Assembly: GCF_014650555.1 (NCBI RefSeq)
Contig: NZ_BMVE01000003.1
Location: 372,001-436,000, forward strand
DNA length: 64,000 nucleotides
DNA from: Streptomyces goshikiensis
GTDB lineage: Bacteria > Actinomycetota > Actinomycetes > Streptomycetales > Streptomycetaceae
Direction of reading: 5' to 3'
Within the stretch, counting starts at the first letter, position 1. The number at the start of each line of letters is the position of its first letter. Made by a program: the position numbers and the translations under genes. Below, in pieces: positions 17,037-25,846 of the stretch. The notes below the pieces were generated by a model, which was given only the letters and a program-made list of their open reading frames with translations, did not search any database and was not told where the DNA came from.

Positions 17037-19115
17037 ATGGACGACCCGATCCCGGTCGAGCAGCTGATCGCCGGAGCCGCCCAGGACGCCGGCGGCTGGC
17101 TCGGGGCGCTGGCCGTGGCCCAGGTGGCCACCAGCGCCGACGGCACCATCGTGCGCTGGAGCAACGCGGCCCAGGAACTCCTCGGCTACGCCCCGCCCCA
17201 GGTGGTGGGCCGCCACATCTCCGAACTGCTGCACCCGGGGGCCGACCGCAGCCTCGGCCGCTCCCTGTGGGAGACAGCCGCCACCGGCCGCGGGGTGATG
17301 GGCACGGTGACCGCCTGGCACCGCGAGGGCCATCCCCTGGAGCTGGAGGTCTGGGCCTGCCCCGTGTCCGGCCGTCGCCACGGCGCCTCCGCCGTGCTCG
17401 TCTTCGCCGCCGACGCCCACGCCGCACGCCGGATCCGGGGTTCGTCGGCGGTCTGGGACGGACTGTTCGCCCGCTCCCCGGTCGGCATCGCCGTCCTCGA
17501 CACGCAGCTGCGGTTCCTCCAGGTCAACCCGGCCCTGGAGGAGATGAACGGCCTGCCGGAGTCCGCCCACCTCGGGCGGCGCCTGGCCCAGCTGCTGCCC
17601 GAGGTGAACTCCGCCGAGATGGAGGAGGCGATGCGGGAGGTCCTGGCCACCGGCGAGCCCGTCCTGGACCGCCGCCGGGTGGGCCGTACACCGGCCGACC
17701 CCGAACACGACCGGGTGTGGTCCTGCTCCTACGTCCGGGTCGAGGACCCCGGCAACCGGCCCATCGGCGTGATCGCCTCCCTGCTGGACATCACCGAGCA
17801 GCAGCGCGACCACACCGAGGCCGAGGCCGGCCGCCGCCGGCTCGCGCTGCTCAGCGAGGCCAGCGTCCGCATCGGCGCCAGCCTGGAGCTGGAGCGCACC
17901 GCCCAGGCGCTGGCCGACCTCGCCGTCCCGTACCTCGCCGACGCGGTCACCGTGGACGTCCTGGACGTCCTGGCCCGCGGCGACGAGCCCGGCCTCGGCC
18001 TCTCCGCCGGCTCCGCGCTGCGCCGCCTGGGCAAGGCCCCGCTGGGCGGTTCCGCCGTCACCGACATCCTCGCGCCGCTGGGCAGGACCCTCACCTTCCC
18101 CGCCACGGCCCCGTACACCCAGGTGCTGGCCGACCGGCAGCCCTACCTGATCGGCCGGCTCGACGAGGAGTCCGTCGCCCCCGCCGCCCGGCACTCGCCG
18201 AAGCCCGCCCGGCTGCTGACGGCCGGCGTGCACTCCTTCATGATGACCCCGCTGGTCGCCCGGGACGTGGTGCTCGGCATGGCCACGTACTACCGCACCC
18301 GACCCATCGGCCCCTTCGGCTCCGACGACGTCACCCTCGCCGCCGAACTCGCCGCCCGGGCCGCCATCAGCATCGACAACGCGCGCCTCTACCACCACGA
18401 GCACGAGACCGCCGTCATCCTCCAGCGCAGCATGCTGCCCCAGCACATCACCCCGCCGCGCGGCTTCGAGGTGGCCCACCGCTACCTGCCCGCGAGCGAC
18501 GTCAACGAGATCGGCGGCGACTGGTACGACGTGCTCGCCCTGCCCGACGGCAAGGCGGCCCTCCTCATCGGGGACGTGATGGGCCACGGCATCCCCGCCG
18601 CCGCCGTCATGGGGCGGCTCTCGGCCACCGTCCGGGCCCTCGCCCGCCTCGACCTGTCACCCACGGCGCTGCTGCTCCAGCTGGAGGCGGCCCTCGCCGA
18701 CCTCGCCGAGCCGATGCTCGCCACCTTCCTGTACGTGGTCTGCGACCCCGCGTCCGGCCGCTGCACCCTGACCCGCGCCGGGCATCCGCCGCCCGCCGCG
18801 GTGCTGCCGGACGGCACCGTCCGGCTGCTGACCACCCCGCCCGGCGCGCCCCTGGGGGTCGGCGGCATCGCCTTCACGACCAGCGAGGTCACCCTGCCGG
18901 CGGGCAGCATCCTCATCCTCTACACCGACGGCCTGATCGAGGCCCGGGGCCGGGACATCGACGAGCGCCTCGGTGAACTCACCCGCCTGCTCACCGAGCC
19001 GCAGGGATCGCTGGACCTCCTGTGCGACTCCCTGATCAGCCACCTGGTCCCGGCCTCGGCCGACGACGACATCGCCCTCCTCACCGCCCGCATCGGAGCC
19101 GTCACCCCGGTGTGA
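17037..19115 (+). CDS. PAS-PAS-GAF-SpoIIE PP2C phosphatase
   Basis: A 692-aa multidomain signalling phosphatase. PAS 1 (about 20-130) includes GTIVRWSNAAQELLGYAPPQVVG; PAS 2 (about 145-260) includes LQVNPALEEMNGLPESAHLG and ends with LLDITEQQRDH. A GAF-like domain spans about 275-450. The SpoIIE/PP2C domain (about 465-690) carries GGDWYDVLAL, GDVMGHGIPAAA, TDGLIEARG and DDDIALLTARI, so the metal-binding Asp residues are intact. It should dephosphorylate an anti-sigma antagonist in response to a small-molecule or light/redox signal. The ATG at 17037 was chosen for the AAGGAGG upstream; an earlier in-frame start is possible. Confidence 0.88.
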   Translation: MDDPIPVEQLIAGAAQDAGGWLGALAVAQVATSADGTIVRWSNAAQELLGYAPPQVVGRHISELLHPGADRSLGRSLWETAATGRGVMGTVTAWHREGHPLELEVWACPVSGRRHGASAVLVFAADAHAARRIRGSSAVWDGLFARSPVGIAVLDTQLRFLQVNPALEEMNGLPESAHLGRRLAQLLPEVNSAEMEEAMREVLATGEPVLDRRRVGRTPADPEHDRVWSCSYVRVEDPGNRPIGVIASLLDITEQQRDHTEAEAGRRRLALLSEASVRIGASLELERTAQALADLAVPYLADAVTVDVLDVLARGDEPGLGLSAGSALRRLGKAPLGGSAVTDILAPLGRTLTFPATAPYTQVLADRQPYLIGRLDEESVAPAARHSPKPARLLTAGVHSFMMTPLVARDVVLGMATYYRTRPIGPFGSDDVTLAAELAARAAISIDNARLYHHEHETAVILQRSMLPQHITPPRGFEVAHRYLPASDVNEIGGDWYDVLALPDGKAALLIGDVMGHGIPAAAVMGRLSATVRALARLDLSPTALLLQLEAALADLAEPMLATFLYVVCDPASGRCTLTRAGHPPPAAVLPDGTVRLLTTPPGAPLGVGGIAFTTSEVTLPAGSILILYTDGLIEARGRDIDERLGELTRLLTEPQGSLDLLCDSLISHLVPASADDDIALLTARIGAVTPV

Positions 19116-19116
19116 C

Positions 19117-19161
19117 GGCAGCGGCCCCCACAACCCGGGCGGGGCCGTGGGGGCCGCTGCC
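19117..19161. terminator. Bidirectional terminator
   Basis: A perfect 15-bp stem (GGCAGCGGCCCCCAC / GTGGGGGCCGCTGCC) with a 15-nt loop sits between the convergent phosphatase and secreted-protein genes, starting 1 nt after the phosphatase stop codon. Confidence 0.8.
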
Positions 19162-19169
19162 CCGAGGGG

Positions 19170-19673
19170 TCAGTGGAACAGCATCGAGGCGTCCCCGGCG
19201 GCCGTGGTGACCGAGCCGGGGCACAGGAAGCTCCCCGAGGTCTTCACGGCGGTGAAGGCCTGGTTGACGTACTTCCGGGTGGCCCCGTCGCGGTTCCAGA
19301 CGGTGTTGGTCGCCTTGTAGCGGCAGGAGATGAAGCTCATCTTGCCGGTGATGTCGATGAGGTCCGCCTTCGCGGTCCCCGCGGTGTCGTCGAAGGTGAA
19401 GGCGGGGTTGTTGTTGAGGGTGGCGGTGATGCCGCCGGCGCAGCTCAGGTTGCCGCCCGGCGTGTTGATGCTGGTGCGGTCGACGCTCAGCGCGTTCGGC
19501 GGGTCGGCGCTGGTACGGGCGTTGGTCCAGCCGCAGGTGTTGCCCGCGACCACGATGGTGCCGTCCAGGCGCTGCTCGGCGGTGGGGCCGAGGGCGGAGG
19601 CCGCCGTCGATCCGACGAGCACGACGGCGGCGACCAGGGCGGTCACGGCCGGCAGTCTGGGGATTCTCATCAT
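19170..19673 (-). CDS. Secreted hypothetical protein, 167 aa
   Basis: A clear Sec signal peptide (MMRIPRLPAVTALVAAVVLV, then ASA) precedes an about 140-residue Gly/Thr/Asn-rich extracellular domain with four cysteines (NTCGW, LSCAGG, ISCRYK, FLCPG), likely forming two disulfides. No enzymatic motif was recognised. The start at 19673 is supported by GAGGAG four nucleotides upstream; the next ATG, one codon later, is also possible. I cannot name the family. Confidence 0.68.
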   Translation of the reverse strand: MMRIPRLPAVTALVAAVVLVGSTAASALGPTAEQRLDGTIVVAGNTCGWTNARTSADPPNALSVDRTSINTPGGNLSCAGGITATLNNNPAFTFDDTAGTAKADLIDITGKMSFISCRYKATNTVWNRDGATRKYVNQAFTAVKTSGSFLCPGSVTTAAGDASMLFH

Positions 19674-19898
19674 GGGGCTCCTCTTCGCCGCGGCCGTGTG
19701 GGGTGTGGCCGGGGAAGGGGAAGGTCCCACAAGGACCTTGAAATGTCAGGGCCACGTCAATCATTGGCTGAATGGCACCGGCCCGGCCCCGGCATCGCCA
19801 TCGGCCACGGCGGGTGCTCCCCGGACCCGGCAGCTCTGCTATCGGTATAACCCGGTGGTCGCGATGTGCTCTGCGGCATTGAGTGGGGAGGGGAAAAC

Positions 19899-21062
19899 GT
19901 GGCAACTGGAACTCTCGGGACAGCTACGGACGACGACGCTGGTGCAGGCAGTGCAAGTGCACAGGGCTTGGGTACTGCGCCTGCTGGGGTAGCTGAGCCT
20001 GTTAGGCCGACGGCGCTGGCTCGCGTAAACGGCTGGCGTTCTCGTCGTCGGCGCCGATCTGGTGATCGAGAGGTGGCGAAGTTACAAGAAGCGCTGGATC
20101 GCCTGGGCAGTACGCGACCTGTCCCAAGGCGCCTGCGTGCGATGCTGCGGATCTACGGGGTATGCCACGCGCGCTTCCGGAACCGGCTGGTGCTCGCCGA
20201 GCTGTGTCTCTGGGCTTGGTCGGGTGTGTTGTTCGTCGTCGTGGCCCCGCGTCTGTATCGGCTTCCTTCAATGAAGTCTCCGTGGCCAGGCCTGACGGCT
20301 ATGCCCCCGGACCGACTGGTCGATTGGGTGGGTCGGCAGAACGGCCTGCTGGTTGGTGTCGGCGCGATGGCAGCGGTCGCCTACCTGGTCTATGTCGTGC
20401 TCATGGTGGTGGTGATCCTTGGCTCGGGGTACATGTTGGTCGCCTGGCTGAGGGGGGCCCTCGTGACCCGACAGTTGTTCCCCACTCTCTGGAAGCCCAA
20501 GACGTTCCTCTCGGTCCGGACCCTGGTGGCAGCGGTGGAGAGTTGTGCCTCTGCCTACAGCGCGGGTGGTGAACGCAAAGCCGTGGCGATTGCGGAGGTG
20601 TCGAACCAGGTCCGGACGGTGTCTCGCGTGATCCTGAGGTTGAGCTCGACACGTGGGTCGCTTCCATGGAGGTCGAGGCGTCGCTCCGCACTCAGGGCTC
20701 ATGCCCAGCTGGTTGTCGGCAAGCTGCATGCTGTGGAGCAGGAGCTCGACAGGAACCCCAGCGTGGCTCTGCGTGAGCTGGCGGAACTTCTCCTGACCAT
20801 TGCCGGCCGTTACGCCGAGGGCCGCATCGGACTACTGCTCGACGGGGAGGACCTGGAAGGAGTCGAACCGGCCCGCGCTCGTGCAGTGGATGCCGCCCGG
20901 GCAGCAATCGCGGTAGTTCTCACGGTCGTGGCGGTGTTCGCCGTCGCATCTCTGGACCTTCCGCAGGCGATTGAAGGCTACGCAGTTGCCGGCTCTGGCG
21001 TGGTCGTCATGGTCATGGTCTACGGGCCTCAGGTGATCGCTGAGTATCGACGGCGCCGATGA
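19899..21062 (+). CDS. Unknown membrane protein, lower-GC accessory gene
   Basis: A 387-aa protein with four likely membrane helices: two around residues 105-185 (LVLAELCLWAWSGVLFVVVA; AAVAYLVYVVLMVVVILGSG) and two at the C-terminus (AAIAVVLTVVAVFAVASLDL; YAVAGSGVVVMVMVYG). A cytosolic middle region has Arg-rich and helical segments. I do not recognise a family. Codons contain visibly more A and T at third positions than neighbours, suggesting horizontal acquisition. GTG at 19899 was chosen because GGAGGGGAAAAC directly precedes it. No signal peptide and no obvious operon partner. Confidence 0.6.
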   Translation: MATGTLGTATDDDAGAGSASAQGLGTAPAGVAEPVRPTALARVNGWRSRRRRRSGDREVAKLQEALDRLGSTRPVPRRLRAMLRIYGVCHARFRNRLVLAELCLWAWSGVLFVVVAPRLYRLPSMKSPWPGLTAMPPDRLVDWVGRQNGLLVGVGAMAAVAYLVYVVLMVVVILGSGYMLVAWLRGALVTRQLFPTLWKPKTFLSVRTLVAAVESCASAYSAGGERKAVAIAEVSNQVRTVSRVILRLSSTRGSLPWRSRRRSALRAHAQLVVGKLHAVEQELDRNPSVALRELAELLLTIAGRYAEGRIGLLLDGEDLEGVEPARARAVDAARAAIAVVLTVVAVFAVASLDLPQAIEGYAVAGSGVVVMVMVYGPQVIAEYRRRR

Positions 21063-21316
21063 GGAAACGTGTCCCCAAGCAGTGGCGCCGCCTGCTAGAT
21101 CAGCAGACCGGATGCCCTACATGGCCGTGTAGTCGCGGGTGTCGGACGCGTCGAGTCGGGCTCAGATTGGTTTGGCCTGCTTCTCCGGTTCCTGCAAGAC
21201 CGAACAGTTGGCGAGGGCGACGAGGAAGTCCATCGACGGTACCCCCAGACGACGTCCTCATCTCTCAGGGTCCGGTCAGAGGCCAGGCGAGGGATCGCGC
21301 TGGCCTCCTTCGATCC
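21063..21316. other. Gap with a possible gene remnant
   Basis: A 254-bp gap between a rightward membrane gene and the leftward serine hydrolase gene. On the minus strand a short frame beginning at about 21231 reads MDFLVALANCSVLQEPEKQA and ends at a stop soon after, which looks like a fragment of a larger gene rather than a functional peptide. No terminator or repeat is clear. Confidence 0.3.
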
Positions 21317-22369
21317 CTACGTGTACTGCCGACCCTTTGTAGCGAAGGCGGTCGTCCGGAAAGCGTTTCGGACGGCGGTGAGGGGCTCGCGGTCACGGTT
21401 GAGGCGGAGTTTGTTGGTAAGCAGGATGGCCCAGCGGCTCTGAGCGGGGCTGATCCACATGCCTGTGCCGGTGAAGCCGTAGTGGACCCAGATCTCGTCG
21501 GTTGGGTCGGTGCCGGGGGCGGGGTGCCAGAAGAGGCCGCGGGCGGGGGTGAGGGCGCCTGTGTGGATGCGGAGGGATTCCTTGATCCAGGTCGGGCCGA
21601 GGGCGGCGTAGGTGGGGGCGAGCATGTGGCGGAGGAGGCTGGTGAGGTCGCCGAGGACCGAGAAGGCGCCGGCGATGCCGCAGACGCCGTCGAGGAGGCG
21701 GGCGGAGAAGTCGTGGGCGATGCCCTTGAGGTGGGTGCCGGTGGCCTCGTCGTACTCGGTGGGGGCGCAGCGGGCCGCCTCAGCATCGGGGAGGGGGCCG
21801 AAGCGGGTCTGGGTCATACCCAGGGGGTGCCAGATGCGGTCGGTGGCGAGCTGGTCCAGGGGCTGGCCCGAGAGGTGTTCGGCGAGGTAGCCGAGGACGA
21901 GGGCGGCTCGGTCGGTGTATTCGACGGCTTCGCCTGGCGGGCGATGGAGGGATTCGTGGAGGACGCCGTCGCGGACGTCTTGGGGGTCGGTGCCGTAGAG
22001 GTTCTTCAGGTTGGCGCGCAGCGGCAGGCCGGCGGTGTGGGTGAGCAGGTGGTGGGCCGTGGGCTGGGCCAGGGGGTGGCCTGCGACTTCGTCCCAGAAG
22101 GTGCCCAGCGGGGTGTGGAGCTGGAGCTTGCCCTCTTCGACCAGGGTGCCGACGGTGGACCAGACGGCAAGGATCTTGGTGAGGCTGGCAACGTCGAAGA
22201 TGGTGTCCAGTCTCATGGGCTCGTCGGGTCGTTCGGGGTCGAGGAGGCCGACGGCTCCGCTGGCCTGGATGCCGTCGGCGTCCCCGACCGCCCACACCGC
22301 GCCGGGGTAGACCTCGTCGCGGACGCCGGTCTGGAGGAGGTCTTCGATCCGGTCGGTGGTGCGGGTCAT
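21317..22369 (-). CDS. Class C beta-lactamase-like serine hydrolase
   Basis: A penicillin-binding-protein-fold hydrolase or esterase. The nucleophile motif SxxK is Ser62-Lys65 (VASLTKI), the tyrosine motif is Tyr151 (EYTDRAAL), and the third motif is HxG (VHYGFTGTGMWI). It is 350 aa without a signal peptide, so it acts in the cytoplasm, which fits an esterase, amidase or transacylase rather than a cell-wall DD-peptidase. It is the last gene of the leftward set, 87 nt after the glycosyltransferase, so its membership in the operon is likely but not certain. Confidence 0.8.
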   Translation of the reverse strand: MTRTTDRIEDLLQTGVRDEVYPGAVWAVGDADGIQASGAVGLLDPERPDEPMRLDTIFDVASLTKILAVWSTVGTLVEEGKLQLHTPLGTFWDEVAGHPLAQPTAHHLLTHTAGLPLRANLKNLYGTDPQDVRDGVLHESLHRPPGEAVEYTDRAALVLGYLAEHLSGQPLDQLATDRIWHPLGMTQTRFGPLPDAEAARCAPTEYDEATGTHLKGIAHDFSARLLDGVCGIAGAFSVLGDLTSLLRHMLAPTYAALGPTWIKESLRIHTGALTPARGLFWHPAPGTDPTDEIWVHYGFTGTGMWISPAQSRWAILLTNKLRLNRDREPLTAVRNAFRTTAFATKGRQYT

Positions 22370-22456
22370 GGTCTCCCGATCGTCGTGGGCCGCGGGTGGT
22401 CCACCCGCCAGGTTAGTGACGCGGCCGGGGCGGTGCCGACTGCGCCACGGGTGGTG

Positions 22457-23554
22457 TCAGGCGAGCCGTCGGCCGAGTACGGCGATGGCTGCGACGGTGG
22501 CGCTGAGGGGGAAGCGGGCGGCGTTGGTGCGGCCAGATGCGCGGAGCATCTCCAAGAGGCCTGGGGTAGTGCGCAGGCGGTGGAGGTCGTGGACTGCGGT
22601 GGTGGCGTTGGTGAAGTCGGTTGCCAGGCCGCTGCCGGAGAGGGCTTCGTTGAGTCCAGGTACGGGTTGGTAGAGGACGGGGAGTCCGCAGGCCTGGGCT
22701 TCGAGCGCGACGAGGCCCATGGCTTCCAGGGTGGTCGAGGGCACGGCCAGCACGTCGTGGTCGGCGAAGACCTTCCAGAGCTGTTGCCGGTGGAACCAGC
22801 CGAGGTAGCGGACGTGGACGCCGTGCTGGCGGATGACCGGTGTGAGGTCGTGGAACTGGGCGCGCGGGGCGGCAATGCTCAGCTCGACCGAGGGGGTGGC
22901 CGATACGGCTTGGAGGAGGGGTTCGAGGCCCTTCTCGGAGCTGAGGCGGCCTGCGAAGAGCACCCGCAGATGGCTGGTGGGGCGCCAGGCGGGGCGTGGT
23001 GGTGGGCTGGTCAGGAGGTGGTCGGGGACGCCCCAGGGGATCTTCTCGATCTTGCGCCTGTCGGTCTTGGGTGTGAGCTTGAGCAGGCGGTCGGCCATGG
23101 CGCCGGTCGGGACGACGATCGCGGCGGCGGCGGTGGCGGCCTCGCGCAGGACGCGCAGCTGCGTGCTGTGGTTCTCGGCGTACAGGAGGTCGGTGCCGTG
23201 GACGAATGCGATCCGCGGGTGGGCGGGCAGCGCACGCAGGAGGGCGGGTGTAGCGCCGAAGGCCAGGTGGTGCAGGTGCAGGATGCCGATCTGACGCGGG
23301 TTGATGGCTGCCGCCATGGCGTGACGCAGGTTCCTGACGTACCGGTTGAACGCGGAGCCGCTGATGGACTTGCCGGATGCGTGGAGGAGATCGAGGCCGG
23401 CGGGAGTCCGGGGGCGGGGCCCTTCGGGAGCGAGCATGAAGGCACGGGCGGGAATGGCAGGTTGTGCACCGGTGTAAAGGTCGAGGAAGAGTTCGATGCT
23501 CCCGCCGGGGCTGGGGTACGGCAGGTCGAGGGCGGTGGCGACGAGAGTGTTCAC
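22457..23554 (-). CDS. GT4-like (GT-B fold) glycosyltransferase
   Basis: A 365-aa retaining glycosyltransferase. The N-terminal half contains HLHHLAFGATPALL and FVHGTDLL; the C-terminal donor-binding half has VLFAGRLSSEKGLEPLLQA and the EAMGLVALEAQACGLPV motif (E-x7-E), typical for nucleotide-sugar binding in family GT4. The GTG start overlaps the stop of the preceding deaminase-like gene by 4 nt (GTGA), so translation is coupled. In this cluster it probably transfers a sugar onto the nucleotide-derived intermediate; the acceptor is unknown. Confidence 0.82.
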   Translation of the reverse strand: MNTLVATALDLPYPSPGGSIELFLDLYTGAQPAIPARAFMLAPEGPRPRTPAGLDLLHASGKSISGSAFNRYVRNLRHAMAAAINPRQIGILHLHHLAFGATPALLRALPAHPRIAFVHGTDLLYAENHSTQLRVLREAATAAAAIVVPTGAMADRLLKLTPKTDRRKIEKIPWGVPDHLLTSPPPRPAWRPTSHLRVLFAGRLSSEKGLEPLLQAVSATPSVELSIAAPRAQFHDLTPVIRQHGVHVRYLGWFHRQQLWKVFADHDVLAVPSTTLEAMGLVALEAQACGLPVLYQPVPGLNEALSGSGLATDFTNATTAVHDLHRLRTTPGLLEMLRASGRTNAARFPLSATVAAIAVLGRRLA

Positions 23555-24087
23555 TGGCGGCCTCCGGGGTTCTCCTCGTAGAGGCGCGAGGTTTCGATGC
23601 CTTCGCTGGAGCGGTACTTGAGGCCGTGCTGCTGGTAGCTGGCCGGGGCACCGTGGCTGCGGAGGAAGACGAGCTTTCCGAACGTCATGCCGGGCCGGAC
23701 GCGTACGGGCCGGGTGGCTCGGATCTCCAGGGTCCAGCGAATCGCGTGGCCCTGGTGCCCGAGTGGCGCCGATACGTGGACCCAGATGCCGAGGGATCCG
23801 GTGGTCCGGTCGCCGTTGAGGAGTTGGGCATAGGTCTCGGAGCCTGTGCGCTCCAGGGTGTGGCCGAGGTAGAGGTGGCCAGGCTCCAGGAGGTACCCGT
23901 CGTCGGGGAGGGCGAGCTCGCGGAAGGCGGTGGGAGCGGCGGCGTCGAGGTCCCCCTCGCAGACGCGGAGGGTGCTTCCCAGTCGCCAGTCGTAAGCGTT
24001 GGGGGAGAGGCGCCTCGGGTCGTACGGGTCGATGGTGATGTGGCCCGCGTCGCGGGCGGCGGCGATGGCCGGTCCGGTCAGGATCAT
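23551..24087 (-). CDS. dCTP deaminase-like protein B (keeps the catalytic Glu, lacks the Arg/Ser motif)
   Basis: A 178-aa member of the dCTP deaminase/dUTPase trimeric fold. The family catalytic glutamate is present as Glu121 (RWTLEIRA). The usual RSSxxR segment reads DRTTGS (93-98), so the positions equivalent to E. coli Dcd Arg110, Ser111 and Arg115 are replaced. Family active sites lie at subunit interfaces, so the protein may work only with its neighbour A, which shows the opposite pattern. ATG overlaps A's stop (ATGA). Both begin MILTGP, which indicates tandem duplication. It could instead be a binding subunit without deaminase activity. Confidence 0.8.
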   Translation of the reverse strand: MILTGPAIAAARDAGHITIDPYDPRRLSPNAYDWRLGSTLRVCEGDLDAAAPTAFRELALPDDGYLLEPGHLYLGHTLERTGSETYAQLLNGDRTTGSLGIWVHVSAPLGHQGHAIRWTLEIRATRPVRVRPGMTFGKLVFLRSHGAPASYQQHGLKYRSSEGIETSRLYEENPGGRQ

Positions 24088-24620
24088 GACGCCGCCCCCG
24101 ACGCGTCGAGGTCGCGCCAGTAGGCGGAGGACTGGGGACCGGAGGCCGCCTGGTACTTGCCCGCGTACAGGTCCACCGCGCCTTCGGACACGAAGAACAT
24201 GATCTGCCCGATCCTCATCCCGGCGTAGACACGGACGGGGCGGGTCGGGGTGAGCATCAGGGTCCACTGCCCGTGGAACCCGATGTCCCCGATCGGTGCG
24301 GTGATCTCGACGAAGAGGCCGAGTCGGCCCACGGAGGAACGGCCGAACAGCAGCGGGACGAAGCAGTCGGAGCCCACCTCCTCCTGGGTGTGCCCCAGGT
24401 ACAGCTCGCCGGGCTGGAGCGTGTACCCGTCGTCGCCGATCTGGATGCGGCGCGTGGGGTTGGGGTGATGGGAGTCCAGGACCTCCTCCGTGTAGGTGAG
24501 CAGGACCGGTCCGAGGCGGACGTTGTAGCTGTTCGGGTTGACCTGGGCGGGCAGGAACGGATCGATGCGCAACCGCCCGTCCTGTGACGCGGAGGTGATC
24601 TCGGGGCCGGTCAGGATCAC
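24084..24620 (-). CDS. dCTP deaminase-like protein A (keeps RSSVGR, lacks the catalytic Glu)
   Basis: A 178-aa dCTP deaminase/dUTPase-fold protein. It retains the nucleotide-binding motif as Arg94-Ser95-Ser96-Val-Gly-Arg99 (FGRSSVGRLGLF), matching Arg110-Ser111-Arg115 of E. coli Dcd. The position of the catalytic glutamate (E. coli Glu138) reads Met122 (QWTLMLTP). Alone it should not deaminate. With paralogue B, encoded immediately downstream with a 4-nt overlap, it could form a mixed trimer with complete interface sites. The GTG start overlaps the stop of the metallophosphatase (GTGA). A deaminating, dUTP-hydrolysing or purely binding role is unproven. Confidence 0.82.
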   Translation of the reverse strand: MILTGPEITSASQDGRLRIDPFLPAQVNPNSYNVRLGPVLLTYTEEVLDSHHPNPTRRIQIGDDGYTLQPGELYLGHTQEEVGSDCFVPLLFGRSSVGRLGLFVEITAPIGDIGFHGQWTLMLTPTRPVRVYAGMRIGQIMFFVSEGAVDLYAGKYQAASGPQSSAYWRDLDASGAAS

Positions 24621-25846
24621 TGGTCGTCTCCGTTCGTCAGCATGCTCCGGATCGCCGAGCCGAGACCGAGGCCGGCGGGGTGGGTGCGGCCGCCGAGGCA
24701 GCCGTCGGCCAAGTAGTCGGTGGTCAGCACGCTCGTCAGCCCGGCCGGAAGGGGGTCGGGGGAGGTGACGAGTGGCCCGACCCGTTCGGTGAGGTGGGCG
24801 ACGAGGGCCCCAGGGTCGTGGCGGTGGGCCGGCGCGACGCGGGCCTCGACCAGGGTGTTCGCGAACGGCTCGATGGCCAGCAGGTCGCCCGTGGTCAGGA
24901 CCTCTCCCAGCAGTGTCGTGCGAGCGGTGGTCTCGTTCAGGACGACCGCCTCCCTGCCCAGTCCGCTGCGGAGCCGGTCGGCCACGTCTTGAAGGAGGGC
25001 CCGGCGGTCGAGCTGGTGGTTCCGGTAGGGCTTCGCGATCCGTCCGAGCGGTTCTGCCAATTGAGCGTCGACCGCGGCCATTCGGTCCCGCAGGGAGGCC
25101 AGCTCGGGAGGCAGCTCGGATGACGCGGCCCCGGCGGAGTCCGGGAAATGTGCCGTACGTCCGACCCAGCCGTCGGAAGCGGGCTCCGCGATGGCGTAGC
25201 CGACGGCGAGCTCGCGACCCTTGACGACGACGGTGTTGCCGACGCGGGCAGGGCCCGCGTGCTCGCTGTGGCAGTGGCCCGCGAAGATCACGTCCAGGAA
25301 GGGGCAGGCTTCGGCAAGCTTGAGGTCTTCCTCGAAACCGGAGTGGCTGAGGAGCACCCAGGAGTCGACCTCGTGGTGGTGCGCGAGCATCAGCTCACGC
25401 AGCGCCTGCACCGGGTCGGTCGCCCGGTGTCCGGACCGCTGGCCGACGGGGATCGAGTCGAACGCCTGGAGTCCGATTACCCCGGTGACGGCCGTACGCC
25501 GACCTGCGACCTCCACGATGCGCAGCCGCCGGAAGAGGGGGTTGCCGTTCACGGCGTCGACCGTGTTCGCGCACACGGTCCGTCGGTGGAGTGCCGGTTC
25601 GAAGTGGTGCAGCCAGCCGTGGTTCCCGGGGGCGATGACGTCGTACAGGCCGAGCAGGATCTCCTTTTCCAGGGAGCCCTGGCCCAAGCGGTAATAGCCG
25701 GTGCCCTCGAAGAAGTCACCACAGTCCACCAGGAGACTGTCCGCCCGCGACTGGTGAAGGTGGCTGAGCAACAGGCCATCGGCGCCGAGGGCGGAGTGGA
25801 CGTCGGTGGTGGCCATGATCTGGCGCAGCGAACGGCTCGTGGTCAT
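24617..25846 (-). CDS. Calcineurin-type metallophosphatase, 5'-nucleotidase (UshA)-like
   Basis: A 409-aa enzyme with the five dimetal motifs of the family: DVH (Asp15, His17), GDFFEG (Asp44), GNHG (Asn75-His76; the common Asp after GNH is Gly), LSHSGFEED and AGHCHSEH. A C-terminal region (about 235-409: LNETTARTTLLGEVLTTGDLLAIEPF) resembles the 5'-nucleotidase substrate-binding domain. There is no signal peptide, unlike periplasmic UshA, so it acts on a cytosolic nucleotide or phosphoester. Its ATG overlaps the stop of the MurA-like gene (ATGA). Confidence 0.83.
   Translation of the reverse strand: MTTSRSLRQIMATTDVHSALGADGLLLSHLHQSRADSLLVDCGDFFEGTGYYRLGQGSLEKEILLGLYDVIAPGNHGWLHHFEPALHRRTVCANTVDAVNGNPLFRRLRIVEVAGRRTAVTGVIGLQAFDSIPVGQRSGHRATDPVQALRELMLAHHHEVDSWVLLSHSGFEEDLKLAEACPFLDVIFAGHCHSEHAGPARVGNTVVVKGRELAVGYAIAEPASDGWVGRTAHFPDSAGAASSELPPELASLRDRMAAVDAQLAEPLGRIAKPYRNHQLDRRALLQDVADRLRSGLGREAVVLNETTARTTLLGEVLTTGDLLAIEPFANTLVEARVAPAHRHDPGALVAHLTERVGPLVTSPDPLPAGLTSVLTTDYLADGCLGGRTHPAGLGLGSAIRSMLTNGDDQ

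Noticed and set aside
21059..23581. An 840-codon rightward open frame
   Set aside because: It runs antisense to the serine hydrolase and glycosyltransferase genes, which have clear family motifs and 4-nt overlaps; the long frame is a by-product of GC bias.
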